A stretch of 64,000 nt of DNA from Pseudoduganella dura (GTDB lineage Bacteria; Pseudomonadota; Gammaproteobacteria; Burkholderiales; Burkholderiaceae_D), in NCBI RefSeq assembly GCF_009727155.1, contig NZ_WNWM01000002.1, forward strand, positions 5,642,001 through 5,706,000. Direction: 5' to 3'. The position numbers were made by a program, and so were the translations under genes. A model generated the notes under the pieces. That model had not been told where the DNA came from. It was given only the letters and a program-made list of their open reading frames with translations, and did no database searches. Shown here piece by piece: positions 29,625 to 37,760 of this stretch (the stretch's first letter is position 1; every line of letters starts with the position of its first letter).

Positions 29625-30494
29625 CTACCGCGCGGGCCGGGACACCGGCCAAAGCACCGCCGAAGCATCGTCGGCGCGCTTCACCGAGTTGCCGGCGGTC
29701 ATCAACGCCTCATGCTCGCGCAATTGCACCAATAGCGGCTCCAGCCCGCGGTGTGCACATGCTTCCGCCAGCGATGCGGGCGTGTGCAATGCATACGGGT
29801 CCACCAGCCTGTAAAAGCCATCGGTCATGCAAAGGAGCATTGCGCCCGCCGGTGCCGGCACCGCGCGCCGCCGCGCGGCAAAAGCGCCGTTCGGCTGCAG
29901 GCACAGGATCGATGGCCCCGCCATGCCGTTCTGCTGTTCGCGCCGTGCGCGCAGCATCGGCAGCAGGCGCGCGTGGCGCGTGGCCGGGTCGTCCAGGCCC
30001 GCCGCGCGCAGCTTCGCTATTTCCGCCCGCAGCACCGCTTCCTGGGGATTCTTGTACGGGTCCAGGTCGACAACGCCGCCATCGGGCAGCCGCATCAGCG
30101 TGATGCAGTCCCCCAGGCAGTAGAGGTGCAGCATGCCGTCGGAGCCGGCGCGGATCCACGTCAGCGCGGCGATGGGCCAGGCGTATACCGGAATATCGGC
30201 CCCGTGCGAGCGGGTCAGGCAGGCGTCGCGTACCGTGTCGATCGCGTGGCGCACCGCCTCCGGCTGGTCGAAACCGGCGCGGATCGCCGGTTCCAGCGCG
30301 GCGGCGAAACGGTGGACGAACCAGGCAACGTCGCCGCGGGCGTCAATGTAATCGCGCTCGGCAACGGATGTGGCGCCGTCCAGCACGATCAGGTCGGTGG
30401 CGTCGGCGGATTCGAAGACGGCAACGTAATCTTCGTTATGACCGGCGGTGGCGCCGTGGGAGATGGTCTGGAGGCGGGGTTGGCAAGCATTCAT
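29625..30494 (-). CDS. PP2C-type (PPM) protein serine/threonine phosphatase-like
   Basis: Cytoplasmic metal-dependent phosphatase-like protein of 289 residues. The PP2C core motifs are visible: HNEDYVAVF near residue 19 (metal-binding region), DLIVLDGAT at 34-42 (Asp of motif 2), LHLYCLGDCITLM at about 121-133, MLLCMTDGFYRLVD in the second half and a C-terminal DDASAVLW (last metal Asp). It lacks the strict DGxGG form of canonical PP2C, as do several bacterial members. It sits 66 bp behind the amidotransferase gene on the same strand and could share its transcript. A separate TATAAT lies 9-14 bases before the start (30503-30508), without a good -35. The substrate is unknown. Confidence 0.82.
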   Translation of the reverse strand: MNACQPRLQTISHGATAGHNEDYVAVFESADATDLIVLDGATSVAERDYIDARGDVAWFVHRFAAALEPAIRAGFDQPEAVRHAIDTVRDACLTRSHGADIPVYAWPIAALTWIRAGSDGMLHLYCLGDCITLMRLPDGGVVDLDPYKNPQEAVLRAEIAKLRAAGLDDPATRHARLLPMLRARREQQNGMAGPSILCLQPNGAFAARRRAVPAPAGAMLLCMTDGFYRLVDPYALHTPASLAEACAHRGLEPLLVQLREHEALMTAGNSVKRADDASAVLWPVSRPAR

Positions 30495-30560
30495 GGCGCC
30501 CGATTATACGGGTGCCAGGATACCGGGCGGCAGGCTCGGGCATCGAACGCAGCCGGCGGT

Positions 30561-31250
30561 TCAGGGGTGCAATGTGCCGCTGCCGAACGCCTTCAGCTCG
30601 CCGGACGAGAAGGCCACCCAGCCTTCGCGCGTGTCGACCGGCTGGGTGGCCACCATCGCGCGGCCGGCATCCAGGCGGTAGTGCAGGTGCGTCGAGCAGT
30701 GCGCGAACAGCGTTTCGCCGTTGGACAGGATGAAATTGAACGTACCGTGCGAAGCGATCTCGGCAGCTACCTCGGACAACGCGTCGCGCAGCACGTGTGC
30801 CGCGGGCTGGCCATGCGGGAAACGCGAAGCCAGGCGCGACAGCAGCAGGCAGAAAGCCGCTTCGCTGTCCGTGTCGCCCTGCGGGGCGAAGCGGCCCGGC
30901 GCCGGTGCGAATTCCTTCAGGTCGCCGTTGTGGGCGAAGCACCAGGTGCGGCCCCACAACTGGCGGGCGAACGGATGGACGTTCTCGATCGCGATGCGGC
31001 CCTGGGTGGCCTTGCGGATGTGGGCCAGGATATTGCGGGCGCGCAGTGCCCCGCGGCGCACGCGCACCGCCAGCGGCGAGTCGATCGCCGCGCGGTGGTC
31101 CGTATAAAGCCGGCAACGCTTGCCGCTGTGGAAGGCGATGCCCCAGCCATCCTTGTGCTCGTCGGTACGGCCGCCGCGTTCGGCGAATACGTCGAAGAAC
31201 GGTCCGAGGCCGGCGGGTACGCTGCTGTTCAATCCGAGGAGCTGGCACAT
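30561..31250 (-). CDS. Class II glutamine amidotransferase (YafJ-like)
   Basis: An Ntn-hydrolase fold glutaminase domain of 229 residues. The catalytic Cys2 becomes N-terminal after removal of Met (MCQLLGLNS). The chain continues with EHKDGWGIAF, LAHIRKATQGRIAIENVHPF, WCFAHNGDLKEF and GDTDSEAAFCLLL, the glutamine-binding and oxyanion segments of the family. It has no synthetase partner domain, so the acceptor of the released ammonia is unknown. Relatives of this size are annotated as putative glutamine amidotransferases YafJ or EgtC-like. It is the first gene of a possible two-gene unit with the downstream phosphatase. Confidence 0.88.
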   Translation of the reverse strand: MCQLLGLNSSVPAGLGPFFDVFAERGGRTDEHKDGWGIAFHSGKRCRLYTDHRAAIDSPLAVRVRRGALRARNILAHIRKATQGRIAIENVHPFARQLWGRTWCFAHNGDLKEFAPAPGRFAPQGDTDSEAAFCLLLSRLASRFPHGQPAAHVLRDALSEVAAEIASHGTFNFILSNGETLFAHCSTHLHYRLDAGRAMVATQPVDTREGWVAFSSGELKAFGSGTLHP

Positions 31251-31500
31251 GATGGAATGGGAAATCGTTGAGGTTGGAAAGACGATACCTGCGCACGCCT
31301 GGCGATAGAACGAATCTTTTTCAATATGCTTATATGCCAGCGCGATGCTCTTGGGAAATTGTCATGGTTTCCGCCGCTTCGCCGCAACCCGTCGGCGCGG
31401 TGATATGCACGGGCCGCATAACAATCGGTAAAACGATTCGTTCTGAAATTCCATCGCCGGCCTTAGCCTTGGCGGATCGCTTCCGCTTCAGAAAGGCTGT

Positions 31501-32322
31501 ATGAGCTTTCCCGTCCTGCAACAATATCTCGCCCGGCTGGCCGATCCGGCCACCGCGTCGTCGTCGTTATGGCTCGATGCCACGGGCCGTGCGCATGGCC
31601 GCTTCTTCAATTGCACGATGACGAGCGTGTTCCACCCGATCCGCGAACTCGGTAGCGGTGCCGCCGTCGCCTGCGAAGGGCTGGCGCGCGGGATTTCCGC
31701 CGAGGACGAGGGCCTGTCGTTGTGGCGCCTGCTGGAAAACGCCGCCAGCGACGATGAATCGGTCGAGCTCGACCGATTGTGCCGGATGCTGCACGCGATT
31801 AATTTCTTCCGCCAGCCGGATTGCGAAACGCTGGAATTGCACCTGAACGTGCATGGGCGCCTGCTGTCGGCCGTCAGCAGCAACCACGGCCACGCTTTCC
31901 GCCGCATCCTCGATTCACTGGAGCTGCCGCTGGACCGTATCCTGCTGCAGCTGCCGCCGACCACGCCGCAGCAGGGCTGGCTGCTGGGCTACGTGGCCGA
32001 CAATTACCGCCGCAACGGGTTCCGTTTCGCGGTGCATGCCGGCAGCGTGCAGGAAGGCCTGGCCCTGCTGGAGCGCGTACGGCCCGACGTGATCCGCTAC
32101 GACGCCCGCGATGCGCGCGACTGGGAAGGGCTGGCGCGCCTGCTGACCGCCGCTGCCGGGAAAGGCGCGCGCGTGTTGTTCCATCATGCGGAAGGCGCCG
32201 CCGCGCTGTCGGCGCTGCAGGGCATTGCCGACCTGGCCGGAGTGCAGCCGCTGGCGCAGGGCCATGCCCTCGACATGCCGCGCGCGCTGCTGCCGGCCCA
32301 GCCGGTGCGGGCAGCTGCCTGA
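31501..32322 (+). CDS. Degenerate EAL-domain protein
   Basis: A 273-residue cytoplasmic protein with the fold pattern of an EAL phosphodiesterase but without its catalytic set. FHPIRELGSGAAVACEGLARG matches the first EAL strand-loop (EGL in place of EAL). LELHLNVHGRLL matches the NLS segment and keeps the Asn. The DDFGTG loop is missing. KID is replaced by IRYDA, VAEGVE by LFHHAEG, and the final QGY motif by AQGHALD. It probably cannot hydrolyse c-di-GMP and may instead bind the nucleotide or a partner. It stands alone between the amidotransferase and the M15 peptidase genes. A 250-bp spacer lies upstream; no clear ribosome site is seen. Confidence 0.72.
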   Translation: MSFPVLQQYLARLADPATASSSLWLDATGRAHGRFFNCTMTSVFHPIRELGSGAAVACEGLARGISAEDEGLSLWRLLENAASDDESVELDRLCRMLHAINFFRQPDCETLELHLNVHGRLLSAVSSNHGHAFRRILDSLELPLDRILLQLPPTTPQQGWLLGYVADNYRRNGFRFAVHAGSVQEGLALLERVRPDVIRYDARDARDWEGLARLLTAAAGKGARVLFHHAEGAAALSALQGIADLAGVQPLAQGHALDMPRALLPAQPVRAAA

Positions 32323-32465
32323 TACTGATCACGTGGCTTAATCGAGGCTTAAATGTTGAGCCATAATTGATACAATTTAGGCCACACAGTTAAAGAGCTT
32401 TCTCAACTCTTCGTCTCATCGGCTATTATCGCTCGCATCCGCTTTACGAGCATCAAGGGATGGCC

Positions 32466-33095
32466 ATGGCAACACGCAGAGATTTTCTACACAAGACACT
32501 GGGGGCGGGTGCCGCCAGCCTCATCGGGGCGCCGCTGGTGGGACTGGCGCCGGCACGGGCGCAGGCCCTGCAGCCGCCGCCCGATATTTTCGACGCCCAG
32601 GCACTCGACCTGGAATTCTGGATCAAGCCCCGCACGCTGACGGTGACACGGCCGCAAAGCGGCGAAAAGGCGTCGGTGCTGTACTGGAAAGATGGCGAGC
32701 TGATCGATTCGGCCTACCAGCAACTGTGCCACCTGCTGCGCGACGTGAACGGCAAGTCCACCGCGCCGATGGACCCGAAACTGCTGGAAACGCTGTGGGG
32801 CGCGCAAGCCTTCGTGGCGCGCTACGGCATCGAGAGTCCGATCGAGATCCTGTCCGGCTACCGCACGCCGGCATCGAACCAGCGCCTGCGCGAGCAGGGC
32901 ATCCCCGCCGCGCGCCAGTCGCTGCACCTCGAAGGCAAGGCGGCCGACATCCGCATCGCGAACCTGAACGAAGAGGTGGTCGGCGGGCTGATCAAGAGCT
33001 TCCAGCAGGGCGGCGTGGGCTTCTACTACCGCGGCGGCCCGCGCGGCGGGTGGATCCATGCCGACACGGGCCTGAAGCGAACATGGAAGGGGTGA
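32466..33095 (+). CDS. Tat-exported M15-type peptidase (DUF882/YcbK family)
   Basis: A 209-residue exported protein. Its N-terminus has a twin-arginine signal (TRRDFLHKTLGAGAASLIGAPLVGLAPARAQA, with RR followed by FL). The mature part is a zinc-peptidase domain of the M15/D,D-carboxypeptidase-like fold: IEILSGYRTPASNQRL, then SLHLEGKAADIRI with His and Asp zinc ligands, and GWIHADTG with the last His. YcbK proteins are thought to act on cell-wall peptides. I chose ATG 32466 because AAGGGA (32455-32460) has ideal five-base spacing; ATG 32460 overlaps that site. The palindrome array begins right behind the stop. Confidence 0.88.
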   Translation: MATRRDFLHKTLGAGAASLIGAPLVGLAPARAQALQPPPDIFDAQALDLEFWIKPRTLTVTRPQSGEKASVLYWKDGELIDSAYQQLCHLLRDVNGKSTAPMDPKLLETLWGAQAFVARYGIESPIEILSGYRTPASNQRLREQGIPAARQSLHLEGKAADIRIANLNEEVVGGLIKSFQQGGVGFYYRGGPRGGWIHADTGLKRTWKG

Positions 33096-33362
33096 GACAG
33101 GACGTGGAGCCATGGCTCCACGCCTGTCGAACGGCTCTGCCTTGCAAGGCAGAGACTGGGGAAGGGCAGGACATGGAGCTATAGCTCCATGCCTGCCGAA
33201 CGGCTCTGCCTTGTAAGGCAGAGACTGGGGAAGGACAGGACATGGAGCTATAGCTCCATGCCTGTCGAACGGCTCTGCCTTGCAAGGCAGAGACTGGGGG
33301 AAGGACAGGACGTGGAGCCATGGCTCCACGCCTGTCGAACGGCTCCGCCTTTCAAGGCAGAG
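33096..33362. repeat. Four-unit tandem array of paired palindromes, period 69-70 bp
   Basis: Units start at 33096, 33165, 33234 and 33304. Each unit has two palindromes joined by GCCTGYCGAACGG. The first is 20 bp and perfect in all four units, at 33103-33122, 33172-33191, 33241-33260 and 33311-33330. Units 1 and 4 have GTGGAGCCATGGCTCCAC as core; units 2 and 3 have ATGGAGCTATAGCTCCAT. The second (CTCTGCCTTGCAAGGCAGAG) lies at 33135-33154, 33204-33223, 33273-33292 and 33343-33362; it is perfect in units 1 and 3 and has one or more mismatches in units 2 and 4. ACTGGGGAAGG(R)CAGGA links the units. Each unit can fold into two hairpins on either strand. The array fills the gap between the convergent M15 and DUF3460 genes. 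Confidence 0.92.
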
Positions 33363-33395
33363 CCGCCAAACCACCGCTAACCAGCGCAGCCCCGC

Positions 33396-33581
33396 TCAAC
33401 TGTAGTAATAAGGCCTGGTCCGCACCGAGTCCCGTTTCTCCCGGGCGGCCGCGTCCGGATCCTGCCGGTGATCCCACCAGATCTTCCAGCCGCGCCGCTG
33501 TTCGGCTTCCATGTCCGGGTGCTCTTCCTTGTACTGGCTCAGGAACTGCTCGAATTCCGATACGTATCCGGTAAGTTTCAT
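33396..33581 (-). CDS. DUF3460 family protein
   Basis: A small cytoplasmic protein of 61 residues: the family core YVSEFEQFLSQYKEEHP and QRRGWKIWWDH is followed by a charged stretch and the C-terminal RPYYYS. DUF3460 occurs almost only in Burkholderiales; its function is unknown. Of two adjacent ATGs, 33581 is preferred because GGAGG then stands four bases before it. The open frame extends upstream to 33773, but that part overlaps the divergent gene and lacks family similarity. Confidence 0.85.
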   Translation of the reverse strand: MKLTGYVSEFEQFLSQYKEEHPDMEAEQRRGWKIWWDHRQDPDAAAREKRDSVRTRPYYYS

Positions 33582-33642
33582 CATCCCTCCGGTGATTCGG
33601 TTACACTGCCGGGCCGATACCGATACCGAATATTGAACACCC

Positions 33643-34047
33643 ATGCAGCAAGAAAATGACGATGGGGCGAAACCGCGGTTCCGCCCCGTGCCGTGGACGG
33701 CACTGGAAACGCCGGCCGATGCCGAACTGTGGATCGCCGAACACGACCTGGCCTTGCAGGAACATATCCGCAAGAACGAGACCGGCTATGGCGTGTGCTT
33801 CACGCTTGCCCCGGGGGGCGACATCTACATGCAGACGTCGGATGACGCCGTGATCCTCGATGTTACGCCGGATGCCGAATGGGTAGCGCCGCTGATCGCC
33901 GCGGTCGCGCAGGCGGAGCCGCCGAAAGGGTCGATGTGGATCCTGCCCGACGACAAGCTGGTGCAGCTGATCCTTGGCCTGTCCACCCTGGTTGCCAGCA
34001 CCACGCTCGTGGTCGGCCACAACTTCGGCCGCCGGCGCCACCCCTGA
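33643..34047 (+). CDS. Hypothetical protein with C-terminal membrane anchor
   Basis: A 134-residue protein of unknown family. The first 95 residues are soluble and acidic (FRPVPWTALETPADAELWIAEHDLAL, GYGVCFTLAPGGDIYMQTSDDAVI), and residues about 107-126 (LVQLILGLSTLVASTTLVVG) form one hydrophobic helix before a basic tail FGRRRHP. It could be a tail-anchored inner-membrane protein. It is divergent from the DUF3460 gene, with 61 bp between the starts. Codon use is like that of its neighbours. Confidence 0.6.
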   Translation: MQQENDDGAKPRFRPVPWTALETPADAELWIAEHDLALQEHIRKNETGYGVCFTLAPGGDIYMQTSDDAVILDVTPDAEWVAPLIAAVAQAEPPKGSMWILPDDKLVQLILGLSTLVASTTLVVGHNFGRRRHP

Positions 34048-34155
34048 CGCGGCACACCGCGCGCGCGTGCGGCGTGTGCTCGACTTGCCAAGGCGTGCAT
34101 GCTAGGCTGTTTTGCATTCTCGACAGCCGCCACCTTAGCGAGGGTCTCATCAGCC

Positions 34156-36396
34156 ATGGTCAACCTCAGGGATAGTGCCAACGACGACAACGCTCGGAAC
34201 GATCCCGGGGATGACGCCATGCCCGCACTCGATCGGACGCAGCTGATGCCCGCGGCGCTCGCCCAGTTGCCCGGCCTGGCCACCGGCCTGTCGCACGAAG
34301 GCTTGCTGGCAGCGCTGGGCGGCAGCGACGCCTTCCCGCAGGTGCCGCCCGGCGCTGCGGCCGGGCCCGAGCGGTTCGACGACCTGTACCTGCTGGCGCC
34401 GGTCGGTGTCTTCCTTCTCGACACCGATTCCACCATCCTGCAGGCGAACCTGGTCGGCGCCGACCTGCTGGGCCTCGACCGCGCCGCTCAAGTGCGTCAG
34501 CGTTTTCGCGGCTATGTCGCGCAGCGCTTCCTGGCCGATTTCGATGCCTTCGTCACGCGTGCCCTGAACAGCCGGGAGCCACTGCGCTGCAGCCTTCAGT
34601 TGCAGCGCAGCCGCGGCGAGCGCGGCGTGCCGGTCACGCTGCTCGGTTGCGAGGCGGCCGGCGTGCTGCGGCTCACGGTGGAACCGGCCGAGGGCCGCCT
34701 GGCCTTGCTGGAAAAGAGCGAAGAGCGTTTCCGGCGCATCGTGCAGACCGCGCGCGAAGGCATCTGGGAATTCGACGCCGAGGCCCGCACCAGTTTCGTC
34801 AACCCGCGGATGGCCGAGTTGCTGGGCTATCCGGTCGAGGAAATGGCGGGCCGGCCGCTGCTCTCGTTCCTCGACGCGGAAGGGCGCTCGGTGCTCGAGC
34901 GTAACCTCGCGCGCCAGCAGGAAGGCATGCCGGGCCGGCACGAGTTCAAGTTCATCCGCAAGGATGGCGCCGCGCTGTGGGTGCACCTGGCGGCCAATCC
35001 GCTGTTCGACGCGGGCGGCGGCTTCCTTGGCGCGCTGGCGCTGGCCTCGGACATCACCGAGCATCGCGAGTCGGCGGAGCTGGCCTGGCAGCAGGCCAAC
35101 TTCGATGCGCTGACGGGGCTGCCGAACCGGAACATGTTCCAGGAGCGGCTGCGCCACGAGATGAAAAAGGCGCGCCGCGAGCGCAGCTTCCTGGCGCTGC
35201 TGTTCATCGACCTCGACCAGTTCAAGCAGATCAACGACCGCTTCGGCCACCAGCAGGGCGACTCGGTGCTGGTGCAGGCCGCCGCCCGGCTGGGTGCCTG
35301 CATGCGCGCGAGCGATACGCTGGCCCGCATCGGCGGCGACGAGTTCGTGGCGATCCTGCCCGGCCTGGCCCACGTCGAGGATGCCGAGCGGGTGGCGCAG
35401 GACATTATCGCCATACTGAACCGCCCGTTCGAGCTGGCCGGCGGCCAGCAGGGGCTCATTTCCGGCAGCGTGGGCCTCGCGCTGTATCCGTCCGACGCGG
35501 CCGATGCCGAGGAACTGCTGCGCCATGCGGACCAGGCGATGTACGCGGCCAAGAATGGCGGCCGCAACCGCTACAGCTACTTCACCGACGACATGCAGTC
35601 GGCGGCCCAGCAGCGCGCCCGGCTGGCCACCGACCTGCGCCGCGCCGCCGCCGGACACGAGTTCGAGCTGCATTACCAGCCGATCGTGAACCTGAAGACG
35701 GGCGAGGTCGCGCGCGCCGAGGCGCTGCTGCGCTGGCGCCACCCGGAGCGGGGGCTGCTCAACCCGGCCGAGTTCATCGCCGGCGCCGAATCGTCCGGCG
35801 TGCTGCTCGATATCGGCGACCGCGCATTCCGCCAGGCCGCCGACCAGGTGCTGGCCTGGCAGCGCGCGCTGGGCCGCCCGTTCCAGGTCAGCATCAACCT
35901 GTCGTCGGCGCAATTGCGCGACGACGCGCACGGCTGGCTGAGCTACGTGGAAAGCCTGCAGCTGCCGCCGAAAAGCCTGGTGGTTGACGTGTCGGAAGAT
36001 TTATTGAGCGAACCGGCCGGCCAAGTGTTCGAACGCCTGGGCCGGCTGCATGCGATGGGCATGCAGGTTGCACTGGACGACTTCGGTACCGGCCATTCGG
36101 CGCTGGCGCAACTGCAGCGGTTCGATATCGATTTCCTCAAGATCGACCGCAGTTTCGTCGCCGGACTCACCGGCAACTCCGGCGACCTGGCGCTGTGCGA
36201 GGCCATGATCCTGCTGGCCCACAAGCTGGGACTCGAAGTGGTGGCGGAAGGCGTGGAAACACAGGCGCAGCTGGCGCTGCTGAAGGCGGCCGGCTGCGAT
36301 CATGCGCAAGGCTATGTATTCGCCCGGCCAGCGCCGGCGGAGGAACTGCTGGCGCTGGCGCGGCAGGGGACGCTGGAGGCGCTCGGGTCGGGCTGA
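34156..36396 (+). CDS. PAS-GGDEF-EAL dual-domain cyclic-di-GMP enzyme
   Basis: Cytoplasmic c-di-GMP protein of about 746 residues without membrane segments. Two PAS-like sensor regions are followed by a GGDEF domain (LTGLPNRNMF, IDLDQFKQIND, active site RIGGDEF) with an RASD inhibitory site five residues before it, and an EAL domain. The EAL domain is complete: ARAEALLRW, NLSSAQL, DDFGTGHSAL, KIDRSF, VAEGVET and QGYVFARP. Both synthesis and hydrolysis residues are intact, so either activity is possible; the sensor probably decides. Possible starts are ATG 34099, 34156 and 34219; the last has GGGGA at good spacing, so the first 21 residues listed here are uncertain. Given the flagellar genes that follow, a role in motility control is plausible but not shown. 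Confidence 0.9.
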   Translation: MVNLRDSANDDNARNDPGDDAMPALDRTQLMPAALAQLPGLATGLSHEGLLAALGGSDAFPQVPPGAAAGPERFDDLYLLAPVGVFLLDTDSTILQANLVGADLLGLDRAAQVRQRFRGYVAQRFLADFDAFVTRALNSREPLRCSLQLQRSRGERGVPVTLLGCEAAGVLRLTVEPAEGRLALLEKSEERFRRIVQTAREGIWEFDAEARTSFVNPRMAELLGYPVEEMAGRPLLSFLDAEGRSVLERNLARQQEGMPGRHEFKFIRKDGAALWVHLAANPLFDAGGGFLGALALASDITEHRESAELAWQQANFDALTGLPNRNMFQERLRHEMKKARRERSFLALLFIDLDQFKQINDRFGHQQGDSVLVQAAARLGACMRASDTLARIGGDEFVAILPGLAHVEDAERVAQDIIAILNRPFELAGGQQGLISGSVGLALYPSDAADAEELLRHADQAMYAAKNGGRNRYSYFTDDMQSAAQQRARLATDLRRAAAGHEFELHYQPIVNLKTGEVARAEALLRWRHPERGLLNPAEFIAGAESSGVLLDIGDRAFRQAADQVLAWQRALGRPFQVSINLSSAQLRDDAHGWLSYVESLQLPPKSLVVDVSEDLLSEPAGQVFERLGRLHAMGMQVALDDFGTGHSALAQLQRFDIDFLKIDRSFVAGLTGNSGDLALCEAMILLAHKLGLEVVAEGVETQAQLALLKAAGCDHAQGYVFARPAPAEELLALARQGTLEALGSG

Positions 36397-36416
36397 GCGG
36401 GCGCAGCGGCTGAAAA

Positions 36417-36473
36417 CCGGTGTCAGACACCATTTTCCGGGAAATTCACCCGGGTAATAGTGTCTGACACCGG
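36417..36473. repeat. Nested inverted repeat between convergent genes
   Basis: The outer arms CCGGTGTCAGACAC (36417-36430) and GTGTCTGACACCGG (36460-36473) are perfectly complementary. An inner stem CCGGG (36437-36441) / CCCGG (36449-36453) lies between them. Each outer arm is itself nearly palindromic (GGTGTCAGACACC type). It lies 20 bp behind the GGDEF-EAL stop and 5 bp before the stop of the next, convergent gene, so it could end both transcripts. It has no T-run and looks more like a dispersed REP-type element. Confidence 0.75.
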
Positions 36474-36477
36474 ACCA

Positions 36478-37539
36478 TCAGCGCAGGCTGAGCAGCGATA
36501 CGACCCGGTCGCGGTTGATGCCGACCAGCGCCGATGTCAGCGCCATCAGCGACTGGTAGCCCGGTTCGCCGGCGATCTTGGCGAAGCGCGTGGCCAGGTC
36601 TTCGACGCCGGCCGTTTCGAGTTGCGGCATGGCGCTTTGCGCGCGCTGCGTGGCGACGTTGAGTTCCTGCCGCACTTTCGACAGCGCCGCTTCCACGTGC
36701 GACAACGCGCCCATCACCTGCTGCAGCGTATCGCGCATCGATTCGATGTCCTCGACACCCCAGTTCTCCGGCATCACCGCGGGCTGTTCCGGTTCCGCCC
36801 GCAGGCGGTTCAGCTGCCCGGTGGGAAAGCGCACGCCGCTGCCCTGCACGGCGATCGAGTCACGCACCGCCGGCCAGTCGCTTTCGCCGGTCGAGAAGAC
36901 CAGTTCACCATCGTCGTTCGACGATACGCGCACGCCGGCCGGCGCCAGCGCGCCATCGAAACGGGCGACGATTTCCCCGTCCGACAAGCCGGGCGAGAGG
37001 TGCACCGAGCGCAGCCCCTGCACGCCGCCGCCGACCGAGATCGCCAGCGTTTCGCGCGCGCCGCTGCGCAGGTTCGCCAGCGACATGCCGCGCACCGTGA
37101 AGCGCTGGCTGGACGGTTCGCCACCGCTGAAGTTCAGCCGTGCGTCGAGCGAGCCGCCGGACGCCTCGCGGCGCGTGCGCCACGTGTCGCTGAACTGCCG
37201 CACCTGCTGTTCGAGCTGGCCGTCGCGCAGCTGGCGGGCGGCCAGCTTGGTGGCCAGGTCGGTCTTCAGCGTGCGCAGTTGCGCGGCGCTTTGTTCAAGA
37301 AAATCCACCGCCTGTTGGGCGCTGGAAATATCGTTCTGCAGGGGCTGATCCCAGTTGCTCAGCCCGCGCCGCAGTGGCGCGGCTCCAGCTGGAGGCGCAG
37401 CTGACGCCCCCGGCGCCGGCCCATTGGCCGACGTGCTTCCCTGGGCAGCGCCTGCCAGGCCAGCCTGGTCCAGCCCGGTCGCCGAAGCCGACGAATCCTT
37501 GCTGATACCGGCACTGCTGGAGCGCTGTATGATTTGCAT
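36478..37539 (-). CDS. Unknown protein behind flgL, possible hook-associated (LafW-like) protein
   Basis: A 353-residue protein without signal peptide or membrane segment. The first 60 residues are Ser/Ala/Gly/Pro-rich and low-complexity. A helical segment (about 65-125: SAQQAVDFLEQSAAQLRTLKTDLATKL) is followed by a beta region (about 140-240: RFTVRGM, ETLAISVGGG, LSDGEIVARFDGALAPAGVRV, DGELVFS) that resembles the flagellin/hook IN motif, and a C-terminal helical coiled part (ESMRDTLQQVMGALSHVEAAL). This helix-beta-helix plan is that of flagellar axial proteins. It lies directly behind flgL, where Flag-2 loci often carry a hook-associated gene (lafW). A weak sigma-28-like element (CAAAGCTG-N10-CCCGATGT) lies at 37677-37702. 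The assignment is an inference. Confidence 0.55.
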   Translation of the reverse strand: MQIIQRSSSAGISKDSSASATGLDQAGLAGAAQGSTSANGPAPGASAAPPAGAAPLRRGLSNWDQPLQNDISSAQQAVDFLEQSAAQLRTLKTDLATKLAARQLRDGQLEQQVRQFSDTWRTRREASGGSLDARLNFSGGEPSSQRFTVRGMSLANLRSGARETLAISVGGGVQGLRSVHLSPGLSDGEIVARFDGALAPAGVRVSSNDDGELVFSTGESDWPAVRDSIAVQGSGVRFPTGQLNRLRAEPEQPAVMPENWGVEDIESMRDTLQQVMGALSHVEAALSKVRQELNVATQRAQSAMPQLETAGVEDLATRFAKIAGEPGYQSLMALTSALVGINRDRVVSLLSLR

Positions 37540-37734
37540 TGCGATGATGGGGTTGGTTTAGGACCCGTGAAAAAGGATTTAACTGCGAAGGTCTGACTGT
37601 AAACAACGAACCGCGATTTCACCGGGGGAAGATGGCTTCCGCGCTACAGCGTCGAGACTATAACTTCCAGGCTGCAACATCGGGGCAAGACTTCCAGCTT
37701 TGAACCGCGTGAAAAATTTGCTAACTGGTTTGAC

Positions 37735-37760
37735 AAAAAAAACCGGCCGCGAGGTCGATT
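37735..37760 (-). terminator. Terminator of the flgB-flgL transcript
   Basis: On the minus strand the imperfect stem AATCGACC/GGCCGGTT with a TCGC loop (37741-37760, partly within the flgL stop) is followed by eight T (37735-37742). It separates flgL from the unknown gene, which therefore probably has its own promoter. Confidence 0.65.

Noticed and set aside
33096..33362. CRISPR array
   Set aside because: The repeats are contiguous 69-bp units of palindromes with no unique spacers, and there are no cas genes.
32487..33374. A 295-codon open frame on the minus strand through the palindrome array, with a 23-residue repeating peptide
   Set aside because: It is antisense to the M15 peptidase for most of its length. 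The repeating peptide arises because the 69-bp period is a multiple of three. No ribosome site was seen.
33585..33773. Upstream extension of the DUF3460 frame
   Set aside because: It overlaps the divergent gene, is Cys/Ser-rich without family similarity, and the ribosome site fits the start at 33581.
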